Shown one piece after another: positions 53,679-61,656 of a stretch of DNA of 64,000 nt (positions within the stretch are counted from its first letter, which is position 1; each line of letters opens with the position of its first letter). Below the pieces are notes generated by a model, which saw nothing but the letters and a program-made list of their open reading frames with translations, searched no databases and had not been told where the DNA came from. The stretch spans positions 716,676 to 780,675 of the forward strand of contig NZ_QNRQ01000001.1 of assembly GCF_003315175.1 (NCBI RefSeq), in the 5' to 3' direction. A program made the translations under genes and the position numbers. Source of the stretch: Eoetvoesiella caeni. GTDB lineage: Bacteria; Pseudomonadota; Gammaproteobacteria; Burkholderiales; Burkholderiaceae_B.

Positions 53679-54145
53679 CAGCAGGGATGCCGCTTGAGTG
53701 GAACCGGGTCGCAGGCACCGCCGTCAGGCTTTTCCCACGAGTCCTTCCCGTTGATCGCGTCAATGATTGAATCACCGTTCCACCCAACCAAGGCGTCCGC
53801 ATGTTCTTTCAGCGCATCTGGTAGGTCGCATTCCTTCTCACCATGCTCCCAAACACCAACAATGCGCTTGCCCTGTTTGGCCGCATATTCGATTTCCCAG
53901 TTCACCCAATCGCTGTTCTTGGTTTGGGGAGAGACATAGCAAATGAACACCCCAGCCCAATTGATGGCAGGCGCAAGGATCTGCGTCTTTATGTAGTGCT
54001 CATCAGTGGCATTGTTGAACTTTCCTGTATGGATCGAGGAATCCCGGACCTCCAGACCTTTCGGAGCCAACAAATCCTTGAGCTTCTGGAGCCCATGATC
54101 GTCCTTATGGACATGGCTGATGAATACATTCCTTTTGTCTGCCAT
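53678..54145 (-). CDS. TIR-like (DUF1863/ThsB-type) protein
   Basis: A 155-residue protein, first gene of the minus operon: MADKRNVFISHVHKDDHGLQ, LLAPKGLEVRDSSIHTG, YIKTQILAPAINWAGVFICYVSPQTKNSDWVNWEIEYAAKQGKRIVGVW. The DWVNWEIEYA segment holds the Glu expected at the NADase position. It differs clearly from the plus-strand TIR-like gene at 50751, so it is not a recent duplicate. It probably produces or consumes a nucleotide signal for the enzymes after it. Confidence 0.85.
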   Translation of the reverse strand: MADKRNVFISHVHKDDHGLQKLKDLLAPKGLEVRDSSIHTGKFNNATDEHYIKTQILAPAINWAGVFICYVSPQTKNSDWVNWEIEYAAKQGKRIVGVWEHGEKECDLPDALKEHADALVGWNGDSIIDAINGKDSWEKPDGGACDPVPLKRHPC

Positions 54146-54231
54146 CTGTCACCTCCATGGTTTTGCATGTTTTGAAGATCGTAACCGGGTTTGTGGCTGG
54201 TGCAGTAGGGGCTACTGGCCAGCTTGCTCGC

Positions 54232-54534
54232 TTAAAGAATTGCCTGTAGTCCCTTGTCGGCGATGACGTTGAGCAGCTTGAGGGTCGGCCCGGTGGGATG
54301 GGTTTCGCCTTGCTCCCACTTGCGCACGGTCGAGGCCGACGTGTGCAAATGAAGAGCAAACACCGGCTGGCTGAACTTCAAGGCTTCGCGCAGACGTTTG
54401 ATGTCGGCAGCACTGAGTTGCCGCACCGGCGGCGGACAGATCGCGTCGAACTCGCGCATCGTCACCTTGCTGATCGCTCCCGCTTCGTGGAGCGCAGCCA
54501 AGTCGCCACGCAGGGATTCAATGATCTTGCTCAC
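54232..54534 (-). CDS. Helix-turn-helix antitoxin (HigA/XRE type)
   Basis: A 100-residue antitoxin-type protein: TMREFDAICPPPVRQLSAADIKRLREALKFSQPVFALHLHTSASTVRKWEQGETHPTGPTLKLLNVIADKG. The start is GTG at 54534 (MSKIIESLRG), inside the toxin gene's end (17-bp overlap). Toxin-before-antitoxin order matches HigBA-like pairs. It lies 86 bp upstream of the TIR-like operon and on the same strand. Confidence 0.85.
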   Translation of the reverse strand: MSKIIESLRGDLAALHEAGAISKVTMREFDAICPPPVRQLSAADIKRLREALKFSQPVFALHLHTSASTVRKWEQGETHPTGPTLKLLNVIADKGLQAIL

Positions 54535-54901
54535 AATGCACCTCCAATAACGCGCCCGACCGCAACGCCTTCGACAAAGCCTCCGCGGACAGTTCCAGAA
54601 ACACCTTACCGGCGAACTGCAGCGCCTTCTTCTCGTCTTGCGTGATGTTCGCCTTGTCGCTCTTGGGGAACCCATGCAGGAACACGTAGCGGCTACCGAT
54701 GCGGGCCGACAGCAGCGTGCGGTAACCACCGCTCTTGCCGCTGCCGGGGCGTGCAACCCGCTTCTTATAGAGGAAGCCGCCCAAGTCCGCTTCAATCAGA
54801 CCGCTTTCCATCTCCTGAACCGCTTTGCACAAGGCGGCATCAGGCAGCTTCTCGCTTGCCTGCCACCGCGCAAAGTCCTTTCGCTTGAGAACGCGCTTCA
54901 T
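54518..54901 (-). CDS. RelE/HigB-like type II toxin
   Basis: A 127-residue protein: MKRVLKRKDFARWQASEKLP, DAALCKAVQEMESGLIEADLGGFLYKKRVARPGSGKSGGYRTLLS, GSRYVFLHGFPKSDKANITQDEKKAL, a RelE-superfamily toxin of the subgroup with a GKSGGYR loop. It would cleave or block translated mRNA. The start at 54901 matches the family; an in-frame ATG at 54913 is weaker. It pairs with the antitoxin at 54232-54534. Confidence 0.85.
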   Translation of the reverse strand: MKRVLKRKDFARWQASEKLPDAALCKAVQEMESGLIEADLGGFLYKKRVARPGSGKSGGYRTLLSARIGSRYVFLHGFPKSDKANITQDEKKALQFAGKVFLELSAEALSKALRSGALLEVHCEQDH

Positions 54902-55040
54902 CTTGACCTCCAAACTATACCCGAAACGGGTACACTTTTCCAGACCCCCGCGCGATGCCCGGGCGGGGAGGGTCGCTGGGCAGATTGTCGTGACAGCGAT
55001 ACGACAATCTGGGCCGACAGGGCTGACCGCTGGCCACTGG

Positions 55041-56243
55041 TCATGTGGTCACCTCTTTCGGCTCCTGGCGCATGCCGATGACCGACTTGCGCCGGCTGGC
55101 CACCAATTCGGCCGCCTTACGTACCGGGTCGTCCTCGGTGTGGACGTAGCGCATGAACATCGCCACGGTCTTGTGCGCTGTCAGCGCCATGCCGACCTTG
55201 ACCGGGATGCCGGAGTTGGCAATGTCGGTCGCTGAGCGGTGGCGGATGCCGTGGGTGCCGACCTTCGGTACGCCGGCGCGATCAAGGATGCGGCGCCATG
55301 CCTGGTAGTAGGAATGGGGGCCGAGTGGTTTGTCGTGATCGTTGATGGCTGGACAGATGTAGGGCGATTTGCCATAGCGAGGTGCGTTCGTCAGCAGCCG
55401 ACGGGCTTCCTCGCTCAACGGCTTCGACATATCGCCCGTCTTGCTGTCCGGCCAGACAACCCGGCCATTGGGCAAGTCGAGCCAATCCCACTGCAACAGC
55501 AGGATTTCCGACATGCGGGCCGCGAACTCGAATTGCAGCCGGACAGCCAGCAGGTGGATCGGATGCTCCAGTTCCTCGGCCTCGGCCTTGTCCAGATAGG
55601 CGAACAGCTTGACCATCTGTTCGTCGGTGATGAGGCGGGTCGAGCCTTTCTCCGGGTACTTGGGCACGTGGCGGCAGGGATTCGAGCCGTCGGGCCGGTA
55701 GCCCCACAGCTCGGCCAGGTTGAACATCTTGCGGACAAGCGACAGCACGCGATTGGCCTGCGTCGGAGACTTCTCCATGCGCTTCATCAGCGCGGTGATG
55801 TCGTGGCGTGTGACCTCGTGAACCTTCTTGCTGCCGAAGGCCGGGATGACGAAGCTGTCGATCTGGTACTGGTAGCCGGCCTGCGTGCTGGGCTTGTTGT
55901 GCGGCCTGGAGTGGTCGTCCATGAACCGGCCGCACAGCTCCTTGACCGTCGGCGCCTTGCGGGCCTCGGCCTTGTCGAGTCCGGGGTCGCCGCCGCGCCG
56001 GACTTCGGCCAGCCAGTCTTGTGCCAGCGATCGGGCCTGTTCGACCGTCAGCTCGCCGAACTGGCCGAGGGCGGGCTTGCGCCGCACGCCGGAGTTCGTG
56101 CGGTACTGAACCATAAAGACCTTGCGGCCCGTTGGTGTTATCTTGCACAAGAAGCCCGGAACGAGCGTATCCCGGAGTTCCACGTCGCAGGTTTGCGCCT
56201 GCGCCGTGTCAACGACGGACTTGGTGAGTTTGATCTTTGCCAT
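55041..56243 (-). CDS. int: Tyrosine recombinase/integrase of the element
   Basis: A 400-residue P4-type integrase: N-terminal DUF4102-like arm-binding domain (AKIKLTKSVVDTAQAQ, KVFMVQYRTNSGVRRKPALGQFGELTVEQARSLAQDWLAEV), a core-binding domain, and a catalytic domain. The catalytic residues are Arg in EFAARMSEILLLQW, HGIRHRSATD, and Tyr in AMFMRYVHTED. RBS AGGAG precedes the ATG at 56243. It lies 176 bp from the attR core, pointing inward, as expected. It should act on the tRNA-Leu anticodon-loop site. Confidence 0.95.
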   Translation of the reverse strand: MAKIKLTKSVVDTAQAQTCDVELRDTLVPGFLCKITPTGRKVFMVQYRTNSGVRRKPALGQFGELTVEQARSLAQDWLAEVRRGGDPGLDKAEARKAPTVKELCGRFMDDHSRPHNKPSTQAGYQYQIDSFVIPAFGSKKVHEVTRHDITALMKRMEKSPTQANRVLSLVRKMFNLAELWGYRPDGSNPCRHVPKYPEKGSTRLITDEQMVKLFAYLDKAEAEELEHPIHLLAVRLQFEFAARMSEILLLQWDWLDLPNGRVVWPDSKTGDMSKPLSEEARRLLTNAPRYGKSPYICPAINDHDKPLGPHSYYQAWRRILDRAGVPKVGTHGIRHRSATDIANSGIPVKVGMALTAHKTVAMFMRYVHTEDDPVRKAAELVASRRKSVIGMRQEPKEVTT

Positions 56244-56419
56244 GAGGTGCTCCTGAAAGGCCCCGATTCCAGGGGCCGGCTAGGAGCCAGGCGGAGGGGA
56301 ACCGGGGCGGTTTGCATCGCGCACCGGGATATGATCGAAGGCATTGGTCTGGCGGAAAACCTGCTACAGCAAGCCTCATCCAAGTCCAGCGTTAGCACGG
56401 TGCGGATGCCATGCTCTGG

Positions 56420-56429
56420 CTTAAAATCT
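56420..56429 (+). repeat. attR core of the element (CTTAAAATCT)
   Basis: Direct copy of the 5129-5138 core. It continues into TCGATCATTGATCG, the natural continuation of a tRNA-Leu variable arm. Confidence 0.88.
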
Positions 56430-56473
56430 CTCGATCATTGATCGTGCCGGTTCGATTCCGGCTGGACGCACCA
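56420..56473 (+). pseudogene. 3' half of host tRNA-Leu(UAA)
   Basis: 3' anticodon strand TCTCT, variable arm CGATCATTGATCG, T-arm GCCGGTTCGATTCCGGC, and acceptor TGGACGC-A-CCA. It pairs with the 5' half at 5097-5138. Preceding sequence (56400-56419) does not pair as a tRNA. Confidence 0.93.
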
Positions 56474-56502
56474 AATACCAAGTAATAGGGGATGGGTACT
56501 CA

Positions 56503-56892
56503 TTACACACGGTTAATCACACCACTCCAACCGCACAGGGCCAAGACCCGCATGCGGTAATTCTCAAAATTCCTGAACCCATACGCTCGGCGTGAGAGCA
56601 TCTCCATCTTCGTGTGGAATCCTTCGGTGATCCCATTGGATTTGGTAAAGCGCCACATACGTACGATGGGCTCCAGCCACGATGTTAACGTCGCGGCCAG
56701 CACCTTGGCCGGACTTTGTTCAAACTGACGAATCAAGGCCAGGAATTTGGGCAACAGCTGTTTGGCCCGCTTGGCCTTCAGCGTCTTGAGCAGCAGGAAC
56801 CGCATCAGACGCTGCTTGGCCACGTACAGGGCCTCGAGCACCGGAAACATATCCAGGTGCCGACAATAGCCTGGCGGCGGCGAGGCGCCGCC
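56503..56892 (-). pseudogene. ISL3-family transposase, C-terminal remnant
   Basis: YCRHLDMFPVLEALYVAKQR then LMRFLLLKTLKAKRAKQLLPKFLALIRQFEQSPAKVLAATLTSWLEPIVRMWRFTKSNGITEGFHTKMEMLSRRAYGFRNFENYRMRVLALCGW is the end of an ISL3-type transposase, with its usual natural stop. The N-terminal two thirds are missing; at about 56892 it joins CDF-type sequence. No complete terminal inverted repeats were recognised. Confidence 0.82.
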
Positions 56893-57050
56893 ACCTCCAC
56901 CAGCATGAAGACAAAAATAATGCCGAATGCTCAGACTACGCGCCGCTCGTCGGTAATACCAGCGGCATGATTGTGGCCGCTCGGGCCATGGTGATGATGG
57001 CCACCATGATCATGCCCGTGTTCTGCACCAGTATGGCTATGGTCATGCAT
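56890..57050 (-). pseudogene. Cation-diffusion-facilitator (CzcD/DmeF-like) N-terminal fragment
   Basis: ATG at 57050 opens a His-rich start, MHDHSHTGAEHGHDHGGHHH, then HGPSGHNHAAGITDERRVV. A TGA follows where the frame goes on AFGIIFVFMLVEVAA (first membrane helix of the CDF family), and is then cut by the ISL3 remnant. It is a dead fragment of a metal-efflux gene. Confidence 0.78.
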
Positions 57051-57186
57051 AAGAAACTTCCGTCATTGAGGTTAGTACACCGACGTGGCGCTTGCAGTTA
57101 AACACAATTGATGAAACGAACTGCAAGAAACAAGCGCCTACATACAGATAGCTGGCAGGAATCCGATCAGTGTAATATACCCGCCT

Positions 57187-58266
57187 TCAAATCAAGTATT
57201 TCTGCACAGCCTCTTCGTTCCATGTAATACCTACTCCAGGGCGCTCGGGAATAATCGCCATACCATCCACATAGGTCAGCGGCTCGCGCAAAATCGGATC
57301 CGCCAGACCCATTTTTTCCAACCAATGGGCGGTGGGCGTTACCGCCATCAAATGAGCGCTGAATTCTTCAAAAATATGAGCTGACATTGGAATTTGGTAT
57401 GTCGCAGCCAAAGCACTAGCCCGCAGCCATCCACTAACCCCCCCAATTTTCATGGCATCAGGCATAACCAAGTCGGCAGCCCCAGCCACAATTGCTTTAT
57501 GCATTTCATCAACGCTGAACCAGTTCTCTCCAAGTTGGATTGGCGTAGTCAACGCTTGGCGAATCTGGGAAAAGCCCGCATAATTTTCTTGTAAAGTCGG
57601 CTCCTCGAGCCAGGCAAGCCTAAACTCCTCAAGCGCCCTACCACGTCGAATAGCCTCTGGTACCGATAAGCTTTGATTAAGGTCGACCATAAGTTCGATG
57701 TCGTCTCCGATTACCTTGCGGATTAACGCAACGCTGGCAATGTCCTCACGAACCGTGGCATGCCCAATTTTTATTTTGATCGCACGCAAACCTTCTTTAA
57801 TTGCTTTCTCTGCGCGTTGAGGGCCTATTTTTGGGCCATCCATGCTATGGCTGTCGTAGGCCGGAATGGGTTTTCGCGTACCGCCCAGCAAATTCACCAA
57901 AGGGGCTCCCCGCGATTGTGCCAAAGCATCCCACGCGGCCATGTCAATGGCAGCACTGGCAATTTTTGCAACTCCAGTATTACCCAATAGGCGGAAACGC
58001 GCTTGCAATAACTGCTCCAGGCAATAAGGAGCCACCTCTTGGCCAGCCAAGACTGGTTGTAAAGCATTGAGCAACTCTCGGACGGGTTTAAGGCCCAGCG
58101 GAGTATAGGTAAACACATAAGCTCTACCGGTTACTCCCTGATTGGTCTCCATATCGAATAAAACCAATGGCGAAGTGTCCACTACCCCGACAGCAGTGCG
58201 TACCGGATAAGTTAGAGGAACGTTTACGGCACGCGCACGAATGGTGGTGATACGCAAGTCAGACAT
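57187..58266 (-). CDS. mdlA: Mandelate racemase
   Basis: An enolase-superfamily enzyme of 359 residues that interconverts (R)- and (S)-mandelate. Catalytic and metal residues sit at the same numbers as in Pseudomonas putida mandelate racemase: Lys164 and Lys166 (IKIKIG), Asp195, Asn197, Glu221, Glu247, Asp270 (MPDAMKIGG), His297 (SAHIFEE), Glu317. The N-terminus ITTIRARAVNVPLTYPVRTAVG also matches. The start at 58266 (MSDLRITT) gives the family length; an ATG at 58287 is rejected. It is the last gene of a cluster with an ABC transporter and a mandelate-dehydrogenase-like enzyme. Confidence 0.92.
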   Translation of the reverse strand: MSDLRITTIRARAVNVPLTYPVRTAVGVVDTSPLVLFDMETNQGVTGRAYVFTYTPLGLKPVRELLNALQPVLAGQEVAPYCLEQLLQARFRLLGNTGVAKIASAAIDMAAWDALAQSRGAPLVNLLGGTRKPIPAYDSHSMDGPKIGPQRAEKAIKEGLRAIKIKIGHATVREDIASVALIRKVIGDDIELMVDLNQSLSVPEAIRRGRALEEFRLAWLEEPTLQENYAGFSQIRQALTTPIQLGENWFSVDEMHKAIVAGAADLVMPDAMKIGGVSGWLRASALAATYQIPMSAHIFEEFSAHLMAVTPTAHWLEKMGLADPILREPLTYVDGMAIIPERPGVGITWNEEAVQKYLI

Positions 58267-58314
58267 AAGAAAATCCCTGTATAGCAAAAAGTAATGGGCC
58301 TGTTATTAAAGTAC

Positions 58315-59061
58315 TCACATCCCTAAATAGGCTTGCTGGACCTTATCGTCCAATATAAGCTGAGCACCCGACCCTTCGACGGTTATCTTGCCGGTCTCCA
58401 ATACATACGCATAGTCAGCAATCGAGAGCGCCGCCTGGGCATTTTGCTCGACCAACAAAATGGGTATTCCCTCGTTCTTCAAAGCAGTAATAACGCCAAA
58501 AATTTCTTGAACCAGCAACGGTGCCAAACCCATTGATGGCTCATCAAGCAGCAACACCTTGGGCCGGGCCATTAAAGCGCGGGCAATAGCAAGCATTTGC
58601 TGTTGCCCGCCGGACAAGGTTCCCGCTGCTAAACGGCGCTTTTCCTTTAAAATCGGAAAAAGCTCATACATGCGTTCGAGATCAGCACCTCGCTTATCGT
58701 CCCGTCTTCTATAGGCGCCCAACCGTAAGTTATCTTCAACACTAAGCGGCGCAAAAACCTGTCGGCCCTCGGGCACTTGACTGATCCCTTCCCCAACCCG
58801 CCAGTCAGGCATTTTTGAGGTAATCGCCACGCCAAATAATGAAACCGTTCCGCCAGTAGGAGCTATCAGCCCTGAAATAGCCTTAAGCAGCGTGGTCTTA
58901 CCTGCCCCGTTGGCCCCCACCAGTGATACCAGTTGCCCAGCTCCCACATGAATGTCCACACCATGCAGTACCTGGATCCGATCATAGGCAACAGTAAGAT
59001 TGCTTACATCGAGCACAGGCTTTGGCTGGCTATCAGCATCTTTCATATATGAGTTCGTCAT
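58315..59061 (-). CDS. livF: Branched-chain-type ABC transporter ATPase LivF
   Basis: A 248-residue ATP-binding subunit: [21 protein letters not shown] (Walker A), GTLSGGQQQMLAIARALM (signature), KVLLLDEPSMGLAPLLVQEIF (Walker B). The start MTNSYMKDADSQ at 59061 is 7 bp after the livG stop; the frame upstream to 59127 overlaps livG. It pairs with LivG to drive uptake; the mandelate context points to an aromatic acid as substrate. Confidence 0.93.
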   Translation of the reverse strand: MTNSYMKDADSQPKPVLDVSNLTVAYDRIQVLHGVDIHVGAGQLVSLVGANGAGKTTLLKAISGLIAPTGGTVSLFGVAITSKMPDWRVGEGISQVPEGRQVFAPLSVEDNLRLGAYRRRDDKRGADLERMYELFPILKEKRRLAAGTLSGGQQQMLAIARALMARPKVLLLDEPSMGLAPLLVQEIFGVITALKNEGIPILLVEQNAQAALSIADYAYVLETGKITVEGSGAQLILDDKVQQAYLGM

Positions 59062-59068
59062 AGTTTTC

Positions 59069-59827
59069 TCACGCTGCCGCAGTGCCCAAATAGGCGGAAA
59101 TAACGGCTGGATTCTGGCGCACTTCAACTACCGTGCCACTGGCTAGCTTAGTTCCATAATTAAGCACCGTTATACGATCCGATATGTTCATGACCATTTT
59201 CATATCGTGTTCGACCAACACCACGGTAAGACCTGAACCAGCGATTTTTTTTATCAATTCGCTAATTTCGCCTGTTTCCGTATGATTGAGCCCCGCGGCG
59301 GGTTCGTCCAAAAGCAATATTTTGGGCTTTAAAGCCAAGGCTCGTGCTATTTCGAGCCGTTTCAGTGCGCCAAAAGACATTTGCGTTGCATGAGCATCCT
59401 TATATTGCCCAACGCCGGCAAACTCCATAAAGCCATAGGCCTCTTCGCGACACTTCGCATCACTTCTGGCCAAAGTCCGCAAATTAGCCATTCCAGCCAA
59501 AATACCGTGATTCAACCTAAGGTGCGCACCCAGCATCACATTTTCACAAGCCGACATATTCATGCAGATCTGCAAATTCTGGAATGTACGACACATGCCA
59601 AGACCAGCCAGTTGATCCGGCCTCATTCCCGTGACGTCTCGTCCATTGAATAAAATTCGTCCAGAAGAGGGAATGTAAACGCCAGTAATTAGATTGAACA
59701 ACGTTGTTTTCCCTGCGCCATTCGGACCGATAACGGAATGGATTGTTCCAGACGCTATATCGAACGTCACATCGTCGACAGCCTTCACGCCACCAAACGA
59801 TCTGGATAGATTCTTGATCTCCAACAT
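59069..59827 (-). CDS. livG: Branched-chain-type ABC transporter ATPase LivG
   Basis: A 252-residue ATPase: [74 protein letters not shown], and the C-terminal [16 protein letters not shown] typical of LivG. In the signature motif the usual LSYG is FGALKR-type, as in other LivG proteins. It lies 2 bp after livM. Confidence 0.94.
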   Translation of the reverse strand: MLEIKNLSRSFGGVKAVDDVTFDIASGTIHSVIGPNGAGKTTLFNLITGVYIPSSGRILFNGRDVTGMRPDQLAGLGMCRTFQNLQICMNMSACENVMLGAHLRLNHGILAGMANLRTLARSDAKCREEAYGFMEFAGVGQYKDAHATQMSFGALKRLEIARALALKPKILLLDEPAAGLNHTETGEISELIKKIAGSGLTVVLVEHDMKMVMNISDRITVLNYGTKLASGTVVEVRQNPAVISAYLGTAAA

Positions 59828-59829
59828 CC

Positions 59830-60765
59830 CTAGTTTTTCCTCTTTTCAAAATGCTGTGCTAGCGTGGGAACTATCCCTTTAGGCAGGAAAATCACTGTCA
59901 ACATCAGGGCTAAACCAAAAAACAGCATTTCATACCCTTCAAACCCCCCGAATACTTGCGGCAAACCCACAACCAGGCACGCGCCAAGCACAACCCCAAA
60001 TGTCGACGCCATCCCGCCGATGACAACCATGGTTGCAAGCTCAATTGAAGGCATGAAGCCAGCCAGACCTGGAGTAATAAAACTGTTGTAATGAGCAGTA
60101 AGACTTCCAGCGATGCTGGCAAAAACAGCAGACAATACAAACACTCGAACTTTGAAAGAAGCTACGTTCACCCCCATAACCGCCGCAGCGACCTCCGAGC
60201 CATGCAGGGCACGCAAAGCGCGACCAGCCGGCGACGAGAACAGGTTCAAGGAAATAACGATGGCAATGATTAACAGGCAGGCAACCACGCTATACCAAGC
60301 CATTTCTCCGCCCAGCACCCAATCGCCAATTTGCAACGGCCCAACCGCCATGCCGTCGGGGCCGCCTGTCCATGCCACCTCATTGATAAGCACCATGTTG
60401 ACAATGATGCCCAGCCCCAAAGTAGCCATGGTAAGAGTGTGGTCGCGCAAACGAAGAATCGGCTTGGCGACGATATACGCTAAAACGGCAACCCCAACAG
60501 CACCGGCGACAAGCGCGACAAGCGGCGGCCAACCATAATGACTTGTCGCCACTCCGCTCGCATAGGCGCCCAGCGCAACGAATGCGGCATGGCCGATACT
60601 AACCTGGCCGGCAAAACCCATAAGTAAATTCAGCCCTATGGCCACAATGCCGGCCAAGCCGATGCGAATGGCAACATCGGCAATATAGCCGTTGGAGAAC
60701 GTAACCGGCAGCAATGCCAATATCAGAATGGCAATTAATACAGAAGGATTAGTAAAGGCTTTCAT
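59830..60765 (-). CDS. livM: Branched-chain-type ABC transporter permease LivM
   Basis: A 311-residue permease with about eight to nine helices and the LivM signature: [94 protein letters not shown]. It overlaps livH by 4 bp. Confidence 0.94.
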   Translation of the reverse strand: MKAFTNPSVLIAILILALLPVTFSNGYIADVAIRIGLAGIVAIGLNLLMGFAGQVSIGHAAFVALGAYASGVATSHYGWPPLVALVAGAVGVAVLAYIVAKPILRLRDHTLTMATLGLGIIVNMVLINEVAWTGGPDGMAVGPLQIGDWVLGGEMAWYSVVACLLIIAIVISLNLFSSPAGRALRALHGSEVAAAVMGVNVASFKVRVFVLSAVFASIAGSLTAHYNSFITPGLAGFMPSIELATMVVIGGMASTFGVVLGACLVVGLPQVFGGFEGYEMLFFGLALMLTVIFLPKGIVPTLAQHFEKRKN

Positions 60766-61634
60766 ACACGATCCACCGATTTAGCTCCAAAAATTCCACC
60801 TGGCCGAACAAGCAAAATAACAATGATGAGAACAAAGGGAACTGCGTCCTTATATGCAGACGATATGTATCCTGCAACAAAGGCTTCAAGCAATCCAACC
60901 AACAACCCACCTACAACGGCCCCGATTCCGCTTCCCATGCCGCCCAGCGTAGCGGCCACAAAGCCTTTAAGACCCAACATTTGGCCCAGGTCATAAATTA
61001 CCGTGGTGATCGGCGCGGCTACGATGCCGGCAACAGCGCCCAGCAGTGCCGCCATGCCGAACGAGATTAAAAGCATCAAGCGGGTATTGATGCCGACAAG
61101 CTGAGCCGCCATACGATTTGTCGACATGGCCAGCATCGCTTTGCCAACAAGGGTGAATCGAAAGAACAAACCCACCAGAATCACCATGGCCGCAGCCACG
61201 CCGATGACCCATAAACTTTGAGGCAATAGCATCGCACCGCCAATGGGAATAGCCGCATCCCCGCTAAAAGACGGCACGGAATGCTGATTTTTCCCGAAAA
61301 AAACTTGAACAACTCCTTGAATGAAAATTGAGGCGCCAATCGTAATAATGATGAGCGATACAACGCTGCTATTACGAGCTGGCTCAATAGCAAGACGCTC
61401 CAATAAGGCACCAGTCGCCACCGTCGCCAATACCGATAGCGGAATAGCCAGAAATAGTGGCAGGCCAAGCGACGTGCACACAACAGTGAACATGCCCCCC
61501 AGCATCAGAAAGTCGCCTTGAGCGAAATTGATTACGCGACTAGCGTTATAAATAATGGCAAAGCCCAACGCGGACAGTGCATAGATAGATCCCGTTGTTA
61601 AGCCAGAAAAAATAAATTGGAGTAAATCAGACAT
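60762..61634 (-). CDS. livH: Branched-chain-type ABC transporter permease LivH
   Basis: A 290-residue permease: LTTGSIYALSALGFAIIYNASRVINFAQGDFLMLGGMF, GKAMLAMSTNRMAAQLVGINTRLMLLISFGMAALLGAVAG, GGMGSGIGAVVGGLLVGLLEAF. These are hallmark LivH segments. It is 22 bp after the mandelate-dehydrogenase-like gene. Confidence 0.94.
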   Translation of the reverse strand: MSDLLQFIFSGLTTGSIYALSALGFAIIYNASRVINFAQGDFLMLGGMFTVVCTSLGLPLFLAIPLSVLATVATGALLERLAIEPARNSSVVSLIIITIGASIFIQGVVQVFFGKNQHSVPSFSGDAAIPIGGAMLLPQSLWVIGVAAAMVILVGLFFRFTLVGKAMLAMSTNRMAAQLVGINTRLMLLISFGMAALLGAVAGIVAAPITTVIYDLGQMLGLKGFVAATLGGMGSGIGAVVGGLLVGLLEAFVAGYISSAYKDAVPFVLIIVILLVRPGGIFGAKSVDRV

Positions 61635-61656
61635 ACGCTGGTCTCTTTTAAAAACT

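Noticed and set aside
48972..54145. Calling the island canonical Thoeris
   Set aside because: There are ThsB-like TIR proteins, but no SIR2-type ThsA, and Nmad2, MazG and UDG parts are not in the Thoeris definition.
56420..56473. A complete tRNA at the right end
   Set aside because: The upstream bases do not form a D-arm or acceptor arm; only the 3' half is present.
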